A DNA stretch of 64,000 bases. Source: DATMNR01 sp963702765 (lineage in GTDB: Bacteria > Chloroflexota > Ktedonobacteria > Ktedonobacterales > Ktedonobacteraceae). This document shows positions 55,438 to 64,000 of this stretch, piece by piece. How positions within the stretch are numbered: position 1 is the first letter of the stretch; each line of letters opens with the position of its first letter. The position numbers were made by a program, and so were the translations under genes. The notes beneath the pieces were generated by a model. It did no database searches and was not told the DNA's origin. It saw only the letters and a program-made list of their open reading frames with translations. The stretch lies in contig CAVPEB010000023.1 of the NCBI GenBank assembly GCA_963702765.1, positions 1 through 64,000 of the forward strand, given 5' to 3'.

Positions 55438-56654
55438 ATGATTCGCGCACATAAAATACGCTTACATCCCACAACGGAACAGGCAAACTACTTTGCTAGA
55501 GCCGCAGGGACCAGTCGCTTCGTGTGGAACTGGGCGCTTGCGGAATGGAATCGGCAGTATGCGGCGGGCGAGAAACCAACCGCGCTCTCGCTCAAGAAGC
55601 AGTTCAACGAGATCAGGCGCGAACGATTCCCCTGGACGTGGGAGGTGACGAAGAATGCATCCGATCAGCCCTTTCTGGAACTGGGCAAAGCCTGGACAGC
55701 ATTTTTTGCAGGCAAGGCTCGCCGTCCCAGGTTCAAGAGCAAAAAGCGCTCTCGTTCCTCATTCTACCTGGCCAATGATCAATTCGAGCTGGGGGATTTT
55801 CGCATGTGGATACCCAAACTCGGCTGGGTCAATCTAGCCGAGAATTTGCGTTTTCAAGGCAAAATCACGGGCGCGCGCGTCACGAAGGTGGCTTCATGGT
55901 GGTTTGTGTCGATCCAGGTCGAACTGCCAGATGGGCGTCCGGTCAATACCAACCCACCTGTCGGCGTTGATGTGGGCATCAATCGGCTAGCAACTTTAAG
56001 TGATTCGACGGTGTTTGAGAACCAAAAACCCCTGAGAAACGCTCTCAAGAAGTTGGCTCATGCCCAGCGTTCCCTTAGTCGAAAACAGCCTGGGAGTAAG
56101 AACCGAGAAAAGGCGCGCGAGAAGGTTGCACGCTGCCACTACACAATTGCGTGCGTGCGTGACGATGTGCTCCACAAGCTGACCACAACGATTGCGAAAA
56201 CGTATGGGCTGGTGGGGATCGAGAATCTGCACGTCAAGGGACTTCTGCGCAACCACTGTCTTGCGCGTTCTCTCTCTGATGCAGCGCTGGGACGGCTCTT
56301 AACCCTTTGGAAACGAAAATGCTGGCCGCCGGAGGGCAGGTGATCAAAGTGGATCGCTACTTTCCCTCTTCCAAACGGTGTAGCCACTGCCATTGCGTCA
56401 AGCCTGATTTGACGCTTGCAAATCGGATCTATGTCTGTACTAATCCCATATGCGGCTTCACCGCCGACCGCGACTTGAATGCCGCTCTTAATATGCTACA
56501 GGAAGCCCTTCGCCTGTGGGGTGAATTACAGGTCGTCTTGCGTACTGGCTCGGAGCAGACGGAAAAGATGCCTGTGGGAGGCGAGGTAAGACCGCAAGGT
56601 GCTATCACCCCATGGCTCTCCCCTATGAACCAGGAACAACGAAAGGTGACGTAA
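55438..56654 (+). pseudogene. tnpB: TnpB RNA-guided nuclease, one frame break
   Basis: The N-terminal part (MIRAHKIRLHPTTEQANYF, GTSRFVWNWALAEWNRQY) and RuvC-I GVDVGINRLATL and RuvC-II VGIENLHVKGLL are in one frame. Near 56310 it shifts, and the rest (SKRCSHCHCVKP, the zinc ribbon, and TADRDLNAALNMLQ with the last RuvC Asp) is in the next frame. All three catalytic acids and the four zinc Cys residues are present. Length if repaired is about 405 residues. It lies against lysS. Confidence 0.85.
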
Positions 56655-56689
56655 AACTGTGCTTGCGTCTGTTTTACTACATTAATCGG

Positions 56690-56970
56690 AGCAGATTTAA
56701 TCCATAGACCGGGGTGTCGAGCGCGGCCTGGACATCAGCCTCAACACAACGTACATGCGCAACGATATGAGCGCGCAGACCAGCTTCACACAATAGATGG
56801 GCAGTATGCTGTGCGCCTGGCGAACTGATTGGAGAAGGAACTTCAATGAATGTTACACCTAGAGCATCCAGCAAGCGTGCTATCGTTAATCGTTGCTCAA
56901 GGGTAAAGAAAGCTCCAATATACTGCTCACCCTCACGCAATGAGGAATTGAGAATAGAAAGTGATCTCAT
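56690..56970 (-). pseudogene. lysS: homocitrate synthase, 5' part, separated by an IS
   Basis: ATG 56970 overlaps the lysJ-lysK stop as ATGA. The fragment carries ILNSSLREGEQYIGAFFTLE, the metal and substrate motif (Asn where many have Asp), then GVTFIEVPSPISSPGAQHTA and ALDTPVYGLNL, where the element begins. In the present sequence the frame reads on briefly into the IS and stops at 56677-56679. Confidence 0.85.
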
Positions 56971-59296
56971 GATATCGTCTCCACATGTAGTGCAAGTTCC
57001 TTCAATACCAATTCAAGAATATCAATAGCCTGGGTATATTCAGCGATATGTATATGCTCCTGGGGTGTATGATCGAGATGCGAGTCACCTGGTCCATATG
57101 CGACAATATTCTGTCCCCAGGCTGGCCCTACAACATTCATATCAGACGTTCCTGTTTTGTGTTTGAAGATAGGTTGCCCTCCGATTGTTCGAATAGCTGA
57201 AATGAAAGCACGCGATACAGATGTCGTGCGTGTTGTCTGAAATGCCACCTCTTCACCTGAAAAACTGAGATGTGCCCTATCTTCGTCAGCCCACTGCTCC
57301 AATTGGGCACGTAAAGCCGCGATATCATAGCCAGGAGGTAAGCGGAAACCGATACGTAGCTGCGTCTGATCCTCTAAACCGTCCTGGTTGGTGCTAATCC
57401 CCCGCAGCAAGGGCATGAGCGCAGCAAATGTTGAGTTTGTAGCATATTGCTTATTCCATTCAGCAGTGTGTTGACATACTCGATGCCAGAAAGTCACAGC
57501 CACTTCGTTCGTATTTTGTTGCGACCCAGCACTGTGATGTGCTGGACGCTTTATGCAATATTCCAGCAGCAACCTGCCCTTGTAACCAATCGTCACCGCC
57601 TGACTTCCACTAGGCTCGCCAATAACACAGGCAAAAGGCTGGAAGCGTTCTACAACAGCTCGAGCACCCCGTGAGGTAGCAAATTCTTCCTCAACAGCGC
57701 CAACCACCATAATTGGGTGTTGGAATGAGTCTACATGCGCAAAGCGCGCAAGGCGAGCTACGGCACATAGAAAGGCAGCTAAAGGCCCTTTTGCATCTAC
57801 TGCTCCTCTTCCATGTAAAATGCCATCCTGTATTCGAACCGGAATGTGACCATGAACGGTATCCATATGACCAAGCAAGATAATAGGCTGTGATCCCGTA
57901 TGTTCCTCACGAGGATGGGTACTTGCGATCCAATTTCCAACATCGTCAACATAGCTATGCAGACCTAATAGTTGCGCTTGCTCAACCAGGTAATGAGCCA
58001 ATGCGCTCTCCTGGCGAGAGTAGCTGGGTATGGTGAGCATTTTCTGGAGGAGAGAGACTTCGATGCTCTGGTCATACTCTGAAGATATAGAGTCAACTCG
58101 TGTGGGTGCTATGTATGTGGATCCCCCTTCAAGCAATACTTCTTCCACTACGTCCAATACACGTTCGAGTTGCTCCTCTGTAATCACCAGAGGTGGCAAC
58201 AAGCGAATGACGTTCGATCCAGCCTGAAGAGCTAATACGCCGCGTTCACTCAAAGCTTCAAGGTAAGGTTGCACTCGTCGTTTGAGTTCAATACCAAGTA
58301 ACAATCCCTTTCCTCGTACTTCGCGTATAAGTGGAGAGTGTAGCGTCCTGAGTCGTTGCAGGGCATTCTGTCCAAGAGCATCAGCACGTTCCGCAAGTGC
58401 CTCTCGTTCAAGGATATCAAGGGTAGTCAGTGCTGCGGCACAAGCTAATGGATTTCCGCCAAAGCTACTACCATGTATGCCTCTGGTTATACGCCCGCTC
58501 TCCATCACACGTTGGCCTAAACAGATAGCCCCCATTGGAATACCACCAGCCAGGGATTTTGCCAAACACAGAATGTCCGGCTGTAGATCGTAGTGCTGGC
58601 ATGCAAATAGTCTTCCTGTTCGTCCAAAGCCTGTCTGTACCTCGTCAATGATTAGCAAGGCTCCACGTTCATGGCAAAGAGATACCAGGCCATGTATGTA
58701 TTCCTCACAGGCTACATGCACGCCTCCTTCACCTTGAACCAATTCAATAATGACAGCAGCAGTTTCCTCGTTGATTGCTGCAACTGCTGACGCGAGGTCG
58801 TTGTAACGAACGTGGCTAACATCAGGGACAAGTGGAGAGAAAGGTTCACGATAATGTGGCTCCCATGTCGTTGAAAGTGCACCCATCGTGCGGCCATGGA
58901 ATCCGCGAAACGTTGCAACTATATCCTGTGCGGCCTGTGGCGATACGTGCAAATTTGAGAGCACCCTCCACAGCCTCAGTACCACTGTTACAGAGAAAGA
59001 TCTGATCGAGTCCATCGGGCAAAAGGAGTGCAAGACGTTCAAGTAAGCCGGGCACGCATATCGTTGTAGAAAATTTCAGGACAGGTGACGAGACGTTGTG
59101 CCTGCGATGCAATTGCGGCAGCAATTTCTGGTCGTGCATGCCCAATGTTTGCTACTCCATAACCCGCGGTGCAGTCGATGTATTCGCGTCCCTCGACATC
59201 CCATACTAGAGCACCGCTGCCTCGTACAATTGCTATAGGACGCTTACTGTACACGCCACTCGTGTAAGTATTTTCTAGTTCGATAGTTGCATTCAT
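56967..59296 (-). pseudogene. lysJ: LysJ aminotransferase fused to LysK deacylase, two frame breaks in the LysJ part
   Basis: ATG 59296 opens RPIAIVRGSGALVWDVEGRE. Breaks near 59045 and 58925 separate LLERLALLLPDGLDQIFLCN with NSGTEAVEGALKFA, and then VATFRGFHGRTMGAL. The PLP Lys is in PDILCLAKSLAGGIPMGA and the Asp in LLIIDEVQTGFGRTG. Without a stop the frame passes through a short linker (about 58090) into an M20-type peptidase: LLGHMDTVHGHIP, GRGAVDAKGPLAAFLCA, VGAVEEEFATSRGA. So LysJ (amination of LysW-bound aminoadipate semialdehyde) and LysK (release of lysine from LysW) appear as one chain. Confidence 0.82.
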
Positions 59297-60123
59297 ATGA
59301 GATTCCTTTCAGCGTGGATAGGCAGTGATTCAATGACTGTTCCAGATCCATTGAGCACATCAAGTAACGAGTTACTGCCTATACAGACCCTTGGTACACC
59401 ATTTTGAAGAGCCTCTTGCGCTCCGAGCACTTTCTTGCGCATTCGTCCTCGGGCATATGGAACGTAGTCTGCAAGTTGATGGGTTGGGATTGAGCGAATG
59501 AGGGTTGTTTGATCTTCCGGATTTGCCAACAACCCTGGGACATTTGTCATGATGACCAGCGCATCAGCATTGAGAGAAGAGGCGACAGCGCTGGCAACTC
59601 GATCTCCATCAACATTCAAGCGTTCACCATCCCTGCTTATAGCTAGAGGTGCGATGACCGGTATATAGTCACTATCGAGTAGTTGTAAGAGTAGAGCATT
59701 ATTTACGTGTTCAATTTGTCCGGTGTAGTCGTCATGCAATATTTGCACACGACCACCAGGCAATACCGCACGTACCGCCGATTTTCGTCTCGCCAATAAC
59801 AGTCGTCCGTCAACTCCCGCCAGTCCGAGAGCATTGACACCGAGATGTTGTAAGGTTGCCACCAGTTCAGTATTGATCTGGCCAGCAACAGCCATTGCAT
59901 AGATACGCAAGGTCTCGCTATCGGTGTAGCGGCTGACCATCCCGCCCGGTGAGGTAATCATGCGTACTTCATGTCCCAAACGTTCGGAGAGCATGTTTGT
60001 GAGGTCAGAGCCTCCGTGAATCACTACAAAACGTTGCCCATCAGTAACACATTGGGCAATCTCATGTACTATCTTCGTAGTAGCGACACCACTACTGCCG
60101 CCAATCTTTACCACAATCGTCAT
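59293..60123 (-). CDS. lysZ: [LysW]-aminoadipate kinase
   Basis: A 276-residue amino acid kinase of the ArgB fold: TIVVKIGGSSGVATTKIVHE, FVVIHGGSDLTNMLSERLGH, GVNALGLAGVDGRLLLARRK, VDGDRVASAVASSLNADALV and GRMRKKVLGAQEAL. It phosphorylates the LysW-bound substrate. It overlaps lysJ by ATGA. ArgB is the alternative, ruled against by lysW and lysX in the same operon. Confidence 0.9.
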   Translation of the reverse strand: MTIVVKIGGSSGVATTKIVHEIAQCVTDGQRFVVIHGGSDLTNMLSERLGHEVRMITSPGGMVSRYTDSETLRIYAMAVAGQINTELVATLQHLGVNALGLAGVDGRLLLARRKSAVRAVLPGGRVQILHDDYTGQIEHVNNALLLQLLDSDYIPVIAPLAISRDGERLNVDGDRVASAVASSLNADALVIMTNVPGLLANPEDQTTLIRSIPTHQLADYVPYARGRMRKKVLGAQEALQNGVPRVCIGSNSLLDVLNGSGTVIESLPIHAERNLI

Positions 60124-60133
60124 TACAATACTC

Positions 60134-61195
60134 CTATACTGGATGCAGGCCGGGAAATGTTAATCCAATTGACTCGTCCCATTCACACATACAGTTGAGC
60201 GCCTGTACTGCGTTTCCAGCAGCGCCTTTCATCAAATTATCCAGAGCAGCGATGACCACTACACGCTGCTGGTCACGATCAAGCTCAAACCCGATATCAC
60301 AGTAGTTACTTCCTACCAGAATCTTGGGTTCGGGATAGCGATACACTCCGTTTCGCTCTTTGACCAGGCGAATGAAAGGCTCTCGCTGAAATGCTTCACG
60401 ATAGAGGCGCCATAATGTGCGCTCCTCTACGCTTTCATTCAAAAAAACTTGGGCAGTAACAAGTACTCCCCGCACAAGTTCAATTGCCGTGGCAGAAAAA
60501 GCAATACGCTGGCGAAGTTCAGCACCTTCTTGGAGTCTAAGCTCCTGTATAAGCTCGGCGGTGTGGCGATGCCCTGTAGGTTGAAATGAACGCACGGCTC
60601 CACTCCGTTCCGGATGGTGACTGCCAGGGCCAGGAGTTGCTCCTGCTGCTGATGAACCAACTTTGGCATCTACCACAAGTGGAAGGGCATAATTCACAAG
60701 GCCTGCGCGATAGAGGGGAGCCAATCCTAGAATTGAGGCTGTTGCCATACAACCAGTGCCACTAACGAGTGTCGCCTCAGGCAGTTCCTCTCGATGCAAT
60801 TCAGGCAGACCATAGACAGCTTCTTCCAGGAGATTGGGCGCGATGTGAGGTACGCCATACCACTCTTCGTAGAGTGCAGAAGAACGCAGCCTGAAATCGG
60901 CTGAAAGATCAACGATACGTGGTGCGATTGATCTGTAGCGCTCAATCTCTCCGGCAGTCACACCATGAGGTAAACAAAGAAAGAGTACGTCACACGAAGT
61001 CAGATCATCTGGATGCGAGAAGCGCAACGTGCTAATTTTGCGTAAATTCGGATGCACGCTATGCAAGTAACGACCGGCATGACTGTTAGACGCCACCTGT
61101 GTCAATTCAACGTTCGGATGAAAGAGTAGAAGCCGTGCCAGCTCTCCCCCGGTATAACCAGATCCACCGACAATAGCAACACGCTGTCGATTCAT
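60134..61195 (-). CDS. lysY: [LysW]-aminoadipate semialdehyde dehydrogenase
   Basis: A 353-residue ArgC-like reductase: VAIVGGSGYTGGELARLLLF, ADFRLRSSALYEEWYGVPHI, the catalytic Cys in LVSGTGCMATASILGLAPLY, and GPGSHHPERSGAVRSFQPTG with the His. It overlaps lysX by ATGA (61192-61195) and precedes lysZ by 10 bases. Confidence 0.92.
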   Translation of the reverse strand: MNRQRVAIVGGSGYTGGELARLLLFHPNVELTQVASNSHAGRYLHSVHPNLRKISTLRFSHPDDLTSCDVLFLCLPHGVTAGEIERYRSIAPRIVDLSADFRLRSSALYEEWYGVPHIAPNLLEEAVYGLPELHREELPEATLVSGTGCMATASILGLAPLYRAGLVNYALPLVVDAKVGSSAAGATPGPGSHHPERSGAVRSFQPTGHRHTAELIQELRLQEGAELRQRIAFSATAIELVRGVLVTAQVFLNESVEERTLWRLYREAFQREPFIRLVKERNGVYRYPEPKILVGSNYCDIGFELDRDQQRVVVIAALDNLMKGAAGNAVQALNCMCEWDESIGLTFPGLHPV

Positions 61196-62055
61196 CTCAC
61201 AGCCTCCTCACGCACGCCACTCATTATATAGTCAAGCATCTCATTGGGTATATCAACTCCGGTTGGAGCAATGCTATTACGAAACTCCATGGTAGCGTTG
61301 ATTTCATTGATCAGTAGCCCACGTTGCGGATCTTCCAGCACGTCGATTGCCAGAATGCCTCCACCAACAGCCTGAGCAGCACATACACACAGGCTATCAA
61401 GCTCAGGAGTGACCGGACAGTTGCTGGCAACAGCACCTCGAGCTGTATTTGTGACCCAGTGTTCGCTGGTGCGATAGATCGCACAGATGGTGCGGTCGCC
61501 GACGACAAACGCACGAATATCTCGTTGCGGTTTTGCGATATGCTCTTGCACATAATGGACGTGGTGCTGGTAGGAGCCAAGTGTCTCCTGATGTTCGAGT
61601 ACCGCCTCAGCAGCATCACGGTCGTTAATTCGCGCTAGCAGGCGCCCCCATGAACCAGTTATGGGCTTGAGCACAACAGGGTACCCCAGCATCTCTATGC
61701 CATGGATGGTTACCTGGGGATCAAACGCTAGCAATGTGTGCGGTGTCGGGATACCTGCGCGGAGTAGAGCCAGCGTTGTGAGCAACTTGTCGTTACACAT
61801 TGCAGTAACTGTGGCTGTGTTACATACACGCACGCCCCAATGCTCCAATACATGGAGTACCGCTAATCCTCGTGACTGACTCATGCTGCGACAAAGAACA
61901 GCATCGTAAGCACGCCATCGCTCATCTGGATGAGCGAGATCTAGTAGCAATTCGCCATCATCTATGATGTCAAACGCAATAGACCTTTGTCTTAGCGCTT
62001 CAATCAACAGTTTTTCTTCCACGCGGATGCGTGATGTGAGTATAGCCAGGCGCAT
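61192..62055 (-). CDS. lysX: LysW-alpha-aminoadipate ligase, ATP-grasp
   Basis: A 287-residue RimK-like ATP-grasp enzyme that attaches alpha-aminoadipate to the C-terminal Glu of LysW. Landmarks are LAILTSRIRVEEKLL, YPVVLKPITGSWGRLLARIN (nucleotide binding), HYVQEHIAKPQRDIRAFVVG and the metal/substrate end LLINEINATMEFRNSIAPTG. It starts four bases after lysW. Confidence 0.94.
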   Translation of the reverse strand: MRLAILTSRIRVEEKLLIEALRQRSIAFDIIDDGELLLDLAHPDERWRAYDAVLCRSMSQSRGLAVLHVLEHWGVRVCNTATVTAMCNDKLLTTLALLRAGIPTPHTLLAFDPQVTIHGIEMLGYPVVLKPITGSWGRLLARINDRDAAEAVLEHQETLGSYQHHVHYVQEHIAKPQRDIRAFVVGDRTICAIYRTSEHWVTNTARGAVASNCPVTPELDSLCVCAAQAVGGGILAIDVLEDPQRGLLINEINATMEFRNSIAPTGVDIPNEMLDYIMSGVREEAVR

Positions 62056-62059
62056 AGTG

Positions 62060-62221
62060 TCACTCCCCCCAATCTTCTTCGATCTGAGGTGCCAGCGCTA
62101 TAGATGGAGGTTCCAGGCGCAATACCTCCAATTCCGCGCTACAATCTGGACAGTAGATGATCTCTCCAACTATGAGATCCTGGACAGTAATTTCGGCTTC
62201 GCATTCTGGACAATGTGTCAT
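62060..62221 (-). CDS. lysW: amino-group carrier protein LysW
   Basis: A 53-residue acidic carrier with two zinc Cys pairs (C4-P-E-C7 and C24-P-D-C27) and the diagnostic C-terminus EEDWGE, whose last Glu receives alpha-aminoadipate. GGAGGA lies before ATG 62221. It is the first gene of the operon behind the T-box. The protein is too short to be found by length filters but the motif is decisive. Confidence 0.96.
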   Translation of the reverse strand: MTHCPECEAEITVQDLIVGEIIYCPDCSAELEVLRLEPPSIALAPQIEEDWGE

Positions 62222-62564
62222 GGGTTGTGTTCCTCCTTCGAATTTGACTACTTGATTTCAGACAAACAAAAACGCTCTTCATCCTTCACTCAGGGAAGGA
62301 CGAAGAGCGTAAATAGACGCGCTCTCGTGGTGCCACCTTCATTCGTCGATGCCTCACGACATCAACCTCGTCGAGTACTAACATACTCCAGCCCGCTAAC
62401 GGGGGCATCCGGCAAAGGTCTACTTTCGCATATTGCGATTTCTTCTCGCAGCTCCGGGTTTTATTCACAGTGTATTAACATATGAGCTTTTCACCAAACG
62501 CTCGCTCTCTTGACGCAACAGGAACTGTTACTCGTCCCTTCAAGCTTTTATCATATTCAATTGT
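62222..62564 (-). promoter_or_regulatory. T-box leader, probable lysine specificity
   Basis: On the minus strand the leader shows the Stem I features AGTA (about 62532-62529), AGAGAGC, GGTGAAAAGC and GAAT-AAA-A with the specifier AAA (Lys) at 62462-62460. The T-box AAGGTGGCACCACGAG follows (about 62339-62324). Uncharged tRNA-Lys would pair with specifier and T-box and prevent termination. The variable T-box base is C, predicting a G discriminator in the tRNA. The target operon makes lysine, which agrees with the specifier. Confidence 0.88.
62265..62309 (-). terminator. terminator of the T-box leader
   Basis: The 15-bp stem (62309-62295 with 62287-62273, one G-T wobble) has a 7-base loop and is followed by a T-rich run (minus strand, 62272-62265). 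It lies 44 bases before lysW and competes with the T-box antiterminator. Confidence 0.88.
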
Positions 62565-62570
62565 GGTTAA

Positions 62571-62600
62571 GATATAGCATGAATGTTGTTGTCTTGTCAA
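62571..62600 (-). promoter_or_regulatory. promoter of the lysine operon
   Basis: Minus strand TTGACA (62600-62595), 18 bases, TATATC (62576-62571). The inferred ISL3-like edge (62625) lies only about 25 bp upstream of the -35. Confidence 0.6.
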
Positions 62601-62624
62601 GGCTTTTCAAATTTGGTTCTCCAT

Positions 62625-64000
62625 CCTTGCGGGGGAAAGTGGTGAAACGTTCATGCGCCATTGCCCAGTAAAATGCGCAATCGCAGATGGGAGCGATTGC
62701 GCTAGCCATAGCCTTGGCGCATGATGGCTTTGGTGCGGTTGTTCTTGCCTTCCACAAAGCATTGGAAAGACGCATGGGCAAAAACTGGAAACAGGCGAGG
62801 ATTTCATGTCGCCAGTTTTTACAGGCAGAGAGAGTTTTGCGCAAAGGCTCAAGCCCAAGCGTTTGGACTCTCGAATCCAGGCATCCAGGAGCGTTTCGGC
62901 AGTGGTGACCGTAGACGTTGCATACCAGGTCCGTAGCTCTTCTGTGAGCTGCCATGCCATCTCCAGGACGGGAAGCTGTTCGCCAATGCGGGTGCGATCT
63001 TGTGCCTGCTCTTCTGTGAGGTCTTCATGTGCCTGCAGAAACAGCAACGGTTTGCCTTCCAGCAACGGTTTCCCTTCTTTCTTGTGCGCCCAGCTTTGCA
63101 GCACTTTCTTGAACCCTTTCATCACAGGCTGTATCACATGAAAGTGATCGACGACAATGTGAGCATGAGGCAAGCAGAGTTGAACCGCCGGGCGATACGA
63201 CGCACGCATATCCATACGCACCGCTTTGACCGCATCAGGCGTACGGAGCCGTTCGAGCAGCGTCATGACTTCTTCTTGTTTACGTCCAGCCCTCACTTCC
63301 AACACCTGACGAGCGACCAGATCGCAAAGGATCGTATCATAGTGGTGTCCTGTGCGGCGTGCATCCTCAGCAATGCCGAGAAACGCCGGAGTGTCGAGCG
63401 GCTGCAGCTCATCCAGGTTCAGTCCTTTTCCGTTGAGTTTCTGGAGTGCCACCGTGTGGAAACACTCCTGCACGAAGCGGGGACCGACTCCAGTGGCAGT
63501 GGCGACATGCGAAAGAGGCTGGGTACAGCCCAGCTCGCCGATCTCCTCGCGCAAACGGGCAGTCGTCTTTCTGCGCCAGCCACACGCCGTCTCAGGTTCG
63601 CGTCCCGGCTTTGCGACACTGCAAACAGCGCAAGCGGCGGTTCAGTATGATCAACTCGACGGGATGCTCTCGCAAGGCACAATCTCGTTTCTTTCTGGGT
63701 CGCGTCTCATGAATTTTGACGCACTGCTTGTGACAATGAGGGCAGGTGGCCTGGGTCGTTGTTGCCATTCCCTCCACTCTCATCGTCCCATTGGCGAGCC
63801 AGTGCTGGCTCACACTATGCAACCCGTCGAGGTCTCATGGCACCAGTATGGCTTCGTTATTGGCTGCTTCTCCTGTGGTATGTTGACTTGACAAGGGGTG
63901 TCCTCCCCGGCTTGATTGGTTTTCGAACCCTCGTCTAACGAAGCACAAACCCTCTGTTCTTTTCCTCCTGCCTTATTTTTACTCAGTTTCCCCCGCAAGG
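62625..64000. mobile_element. ISL3-like insertion sequence, decayed
   Basis: The inner edge CCTTGCGGGGGAAA (62625-62638) is matched by the perfect reverse complement at 63987-64000, the end of the window. This gives an element of about 1.38 kb, a normal ISL3 size. The ITR may extend past the window, so the right boundary and any target duplication cannot be checked. Confidence 0.75.
62651..63822 (-). pseudogene. ISL3-family transposase, several frame breaks and one stop
   Basis: The N-terminal zinc finger is ATCPHCHKQCVKIHETRPRK, with RRLRCLQCRK as its second half. After a shift near 63600 the protein runs REEIGELGCTQPLSHVATAT, then the DDE region with KAVRMDMRASYRPAVQLCLP and HAHIVVDHFHVIQPVMKGFK. 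Near 62850 it shifts to LGLEPLRKTLSACKNWRHEI, and it moves to a third frame reading VEGKNNRTKAIMRQGYG, where a TAG occurs before RNRSHLRLRILLGNG. EGKxN is the ISL3 glutamate region. A nonsense codon plus shifts suggest a dead copy. Confidence 0.8.

Larger units (their letters stand above)
55298..56689 (+). mobile_element. TnpB-only IS200/IS605- or IS607-type element inserted in lysS
   Basis: The element interrupts lysS between GLNL(L) and FYGTS. Ends are inferred from the reading frame, so each edge may be off by several bases. The left part carries AAAAACG/CGTTTTT (55313-55319, 55355-55361). The right end has a hairpin GTAAAAC/GTTTTAC (56652-56658, 56672-56678), as expected of single-strand-type IS ends and of an omega-RNA 3' region. 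A GG at both edges would suit IS607-like insertion. No transposase (TnpA) gene is present. Confidence 0.75.

Noticed and set aside
56967..62055. Arginine biosynthesis genes (argB, argC, argD, argE)
   Set aside because: lysW with EDWGE, lysX, homocitrate synthase and homoaconitase in the same operon point to the lysine AAA pathway, though a dual role with arginine cannot be excluded.
1..64000. tRNA or rRNA genes
   Set aside because: I inspected the intergenic regions and saw no cloverleaf-like or rRNA-like sequence; a tRNAscan-SE run would settle it.

Overview
The window reads as a bacterial chromosome segment, most likely from a Ktedonobacteria-like member of the Chloroflexota. That is an inference from gene content: a LysW-dependent alpha-aminoadipate lysine operon, long chains of overlapping biosynthetic genes, several secreted beta-propellers and several insertion sequences. 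No rRNA or tRNA gene and no CRISPR array was seen.

Layout. 1-0.73 kb: 5' part of an ISKra4-type transposase, followed by an isolated 36-codon gene with its own ribosome binding site and terminator. 1.1-2.7 kb: APC permease (minus). 3.3-14.7 kb: histidine cluster (hisZ, hisG, a HAD phosphatase running into an APH-like kinase, hisH, hisA, hisF, hisI/E, hisD, a methyltransferase), interrupted by a Cof-type HAD gene on the other strand. 14.9-18.8 kb: P-type ATPase, phosphoribosyltransferase, alpha/beta hydrolase. 18.9-22.8 kb: an AllH-AllF-AllG-like (DUF2877/FdrA/DUF1116) trio. 22.9-31.4 kb: an orphan AMP-binding C-domain, an XRE regulator, and a soluble diiron monooxygenase operon (minus) with a DJ-1-like protein, two NTF2-like proteins, four monooxygenase subunits, two paralogous AraC regulators and a displaced Rieske ferredoxin. 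31.6-40.8 kb: aromatic amino acid genes in two opposed operons, aroA-K-B-Q-E-C (minus) and tyrA-DAHP synthase-aroH (plus), plus pheA. The plus operon has a leader peptide containing FAWYFYF followed by an intrinsic terminator. 40.9-51.7 kb: secreted and membrane-anchored beta-propellers in repeated pairs around CopC-like, FixH-like, two-component, RidA and DUF2182 genes. 51.7-62.6 kb: lysine operon (minus) lysW-X-Y-Z-JK-S-T-U-homoisocitrate dehydrogenase under a lysine-type T-box. A TnpB-only element splits the homocitrate synthase gene lysS. 62.6-64.0 kb: a decayed ISL3-like element.

How the genes work together. The his, aro and lys clusters are tightly packed, with many ATGA overlaps. Aromatic and lysine expression appear to be controlled by transcription attenuation, through a translated leader peptide and a T-box respectively. 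The monooxygenase operon looks like a complete hydroxylase plus effector; its ferredoxin lies just beyond a regulator and no reductase is visible. The propeller region looks like an envelope system linked to a two-component pair.

Caution. Many genes are broken by single-base frame changes that leave the rest of the reading frame well conserved (HAD/kinase, hisA, hisF, hisI/E, araC, an NTF2-like gene, aroK, pheA, tnpB, lysJ). Most are more likely sequence or assembly indels than true pseudogenes. The IS insertion in lysS is different: it is a real structural disruption if the assembly is right.
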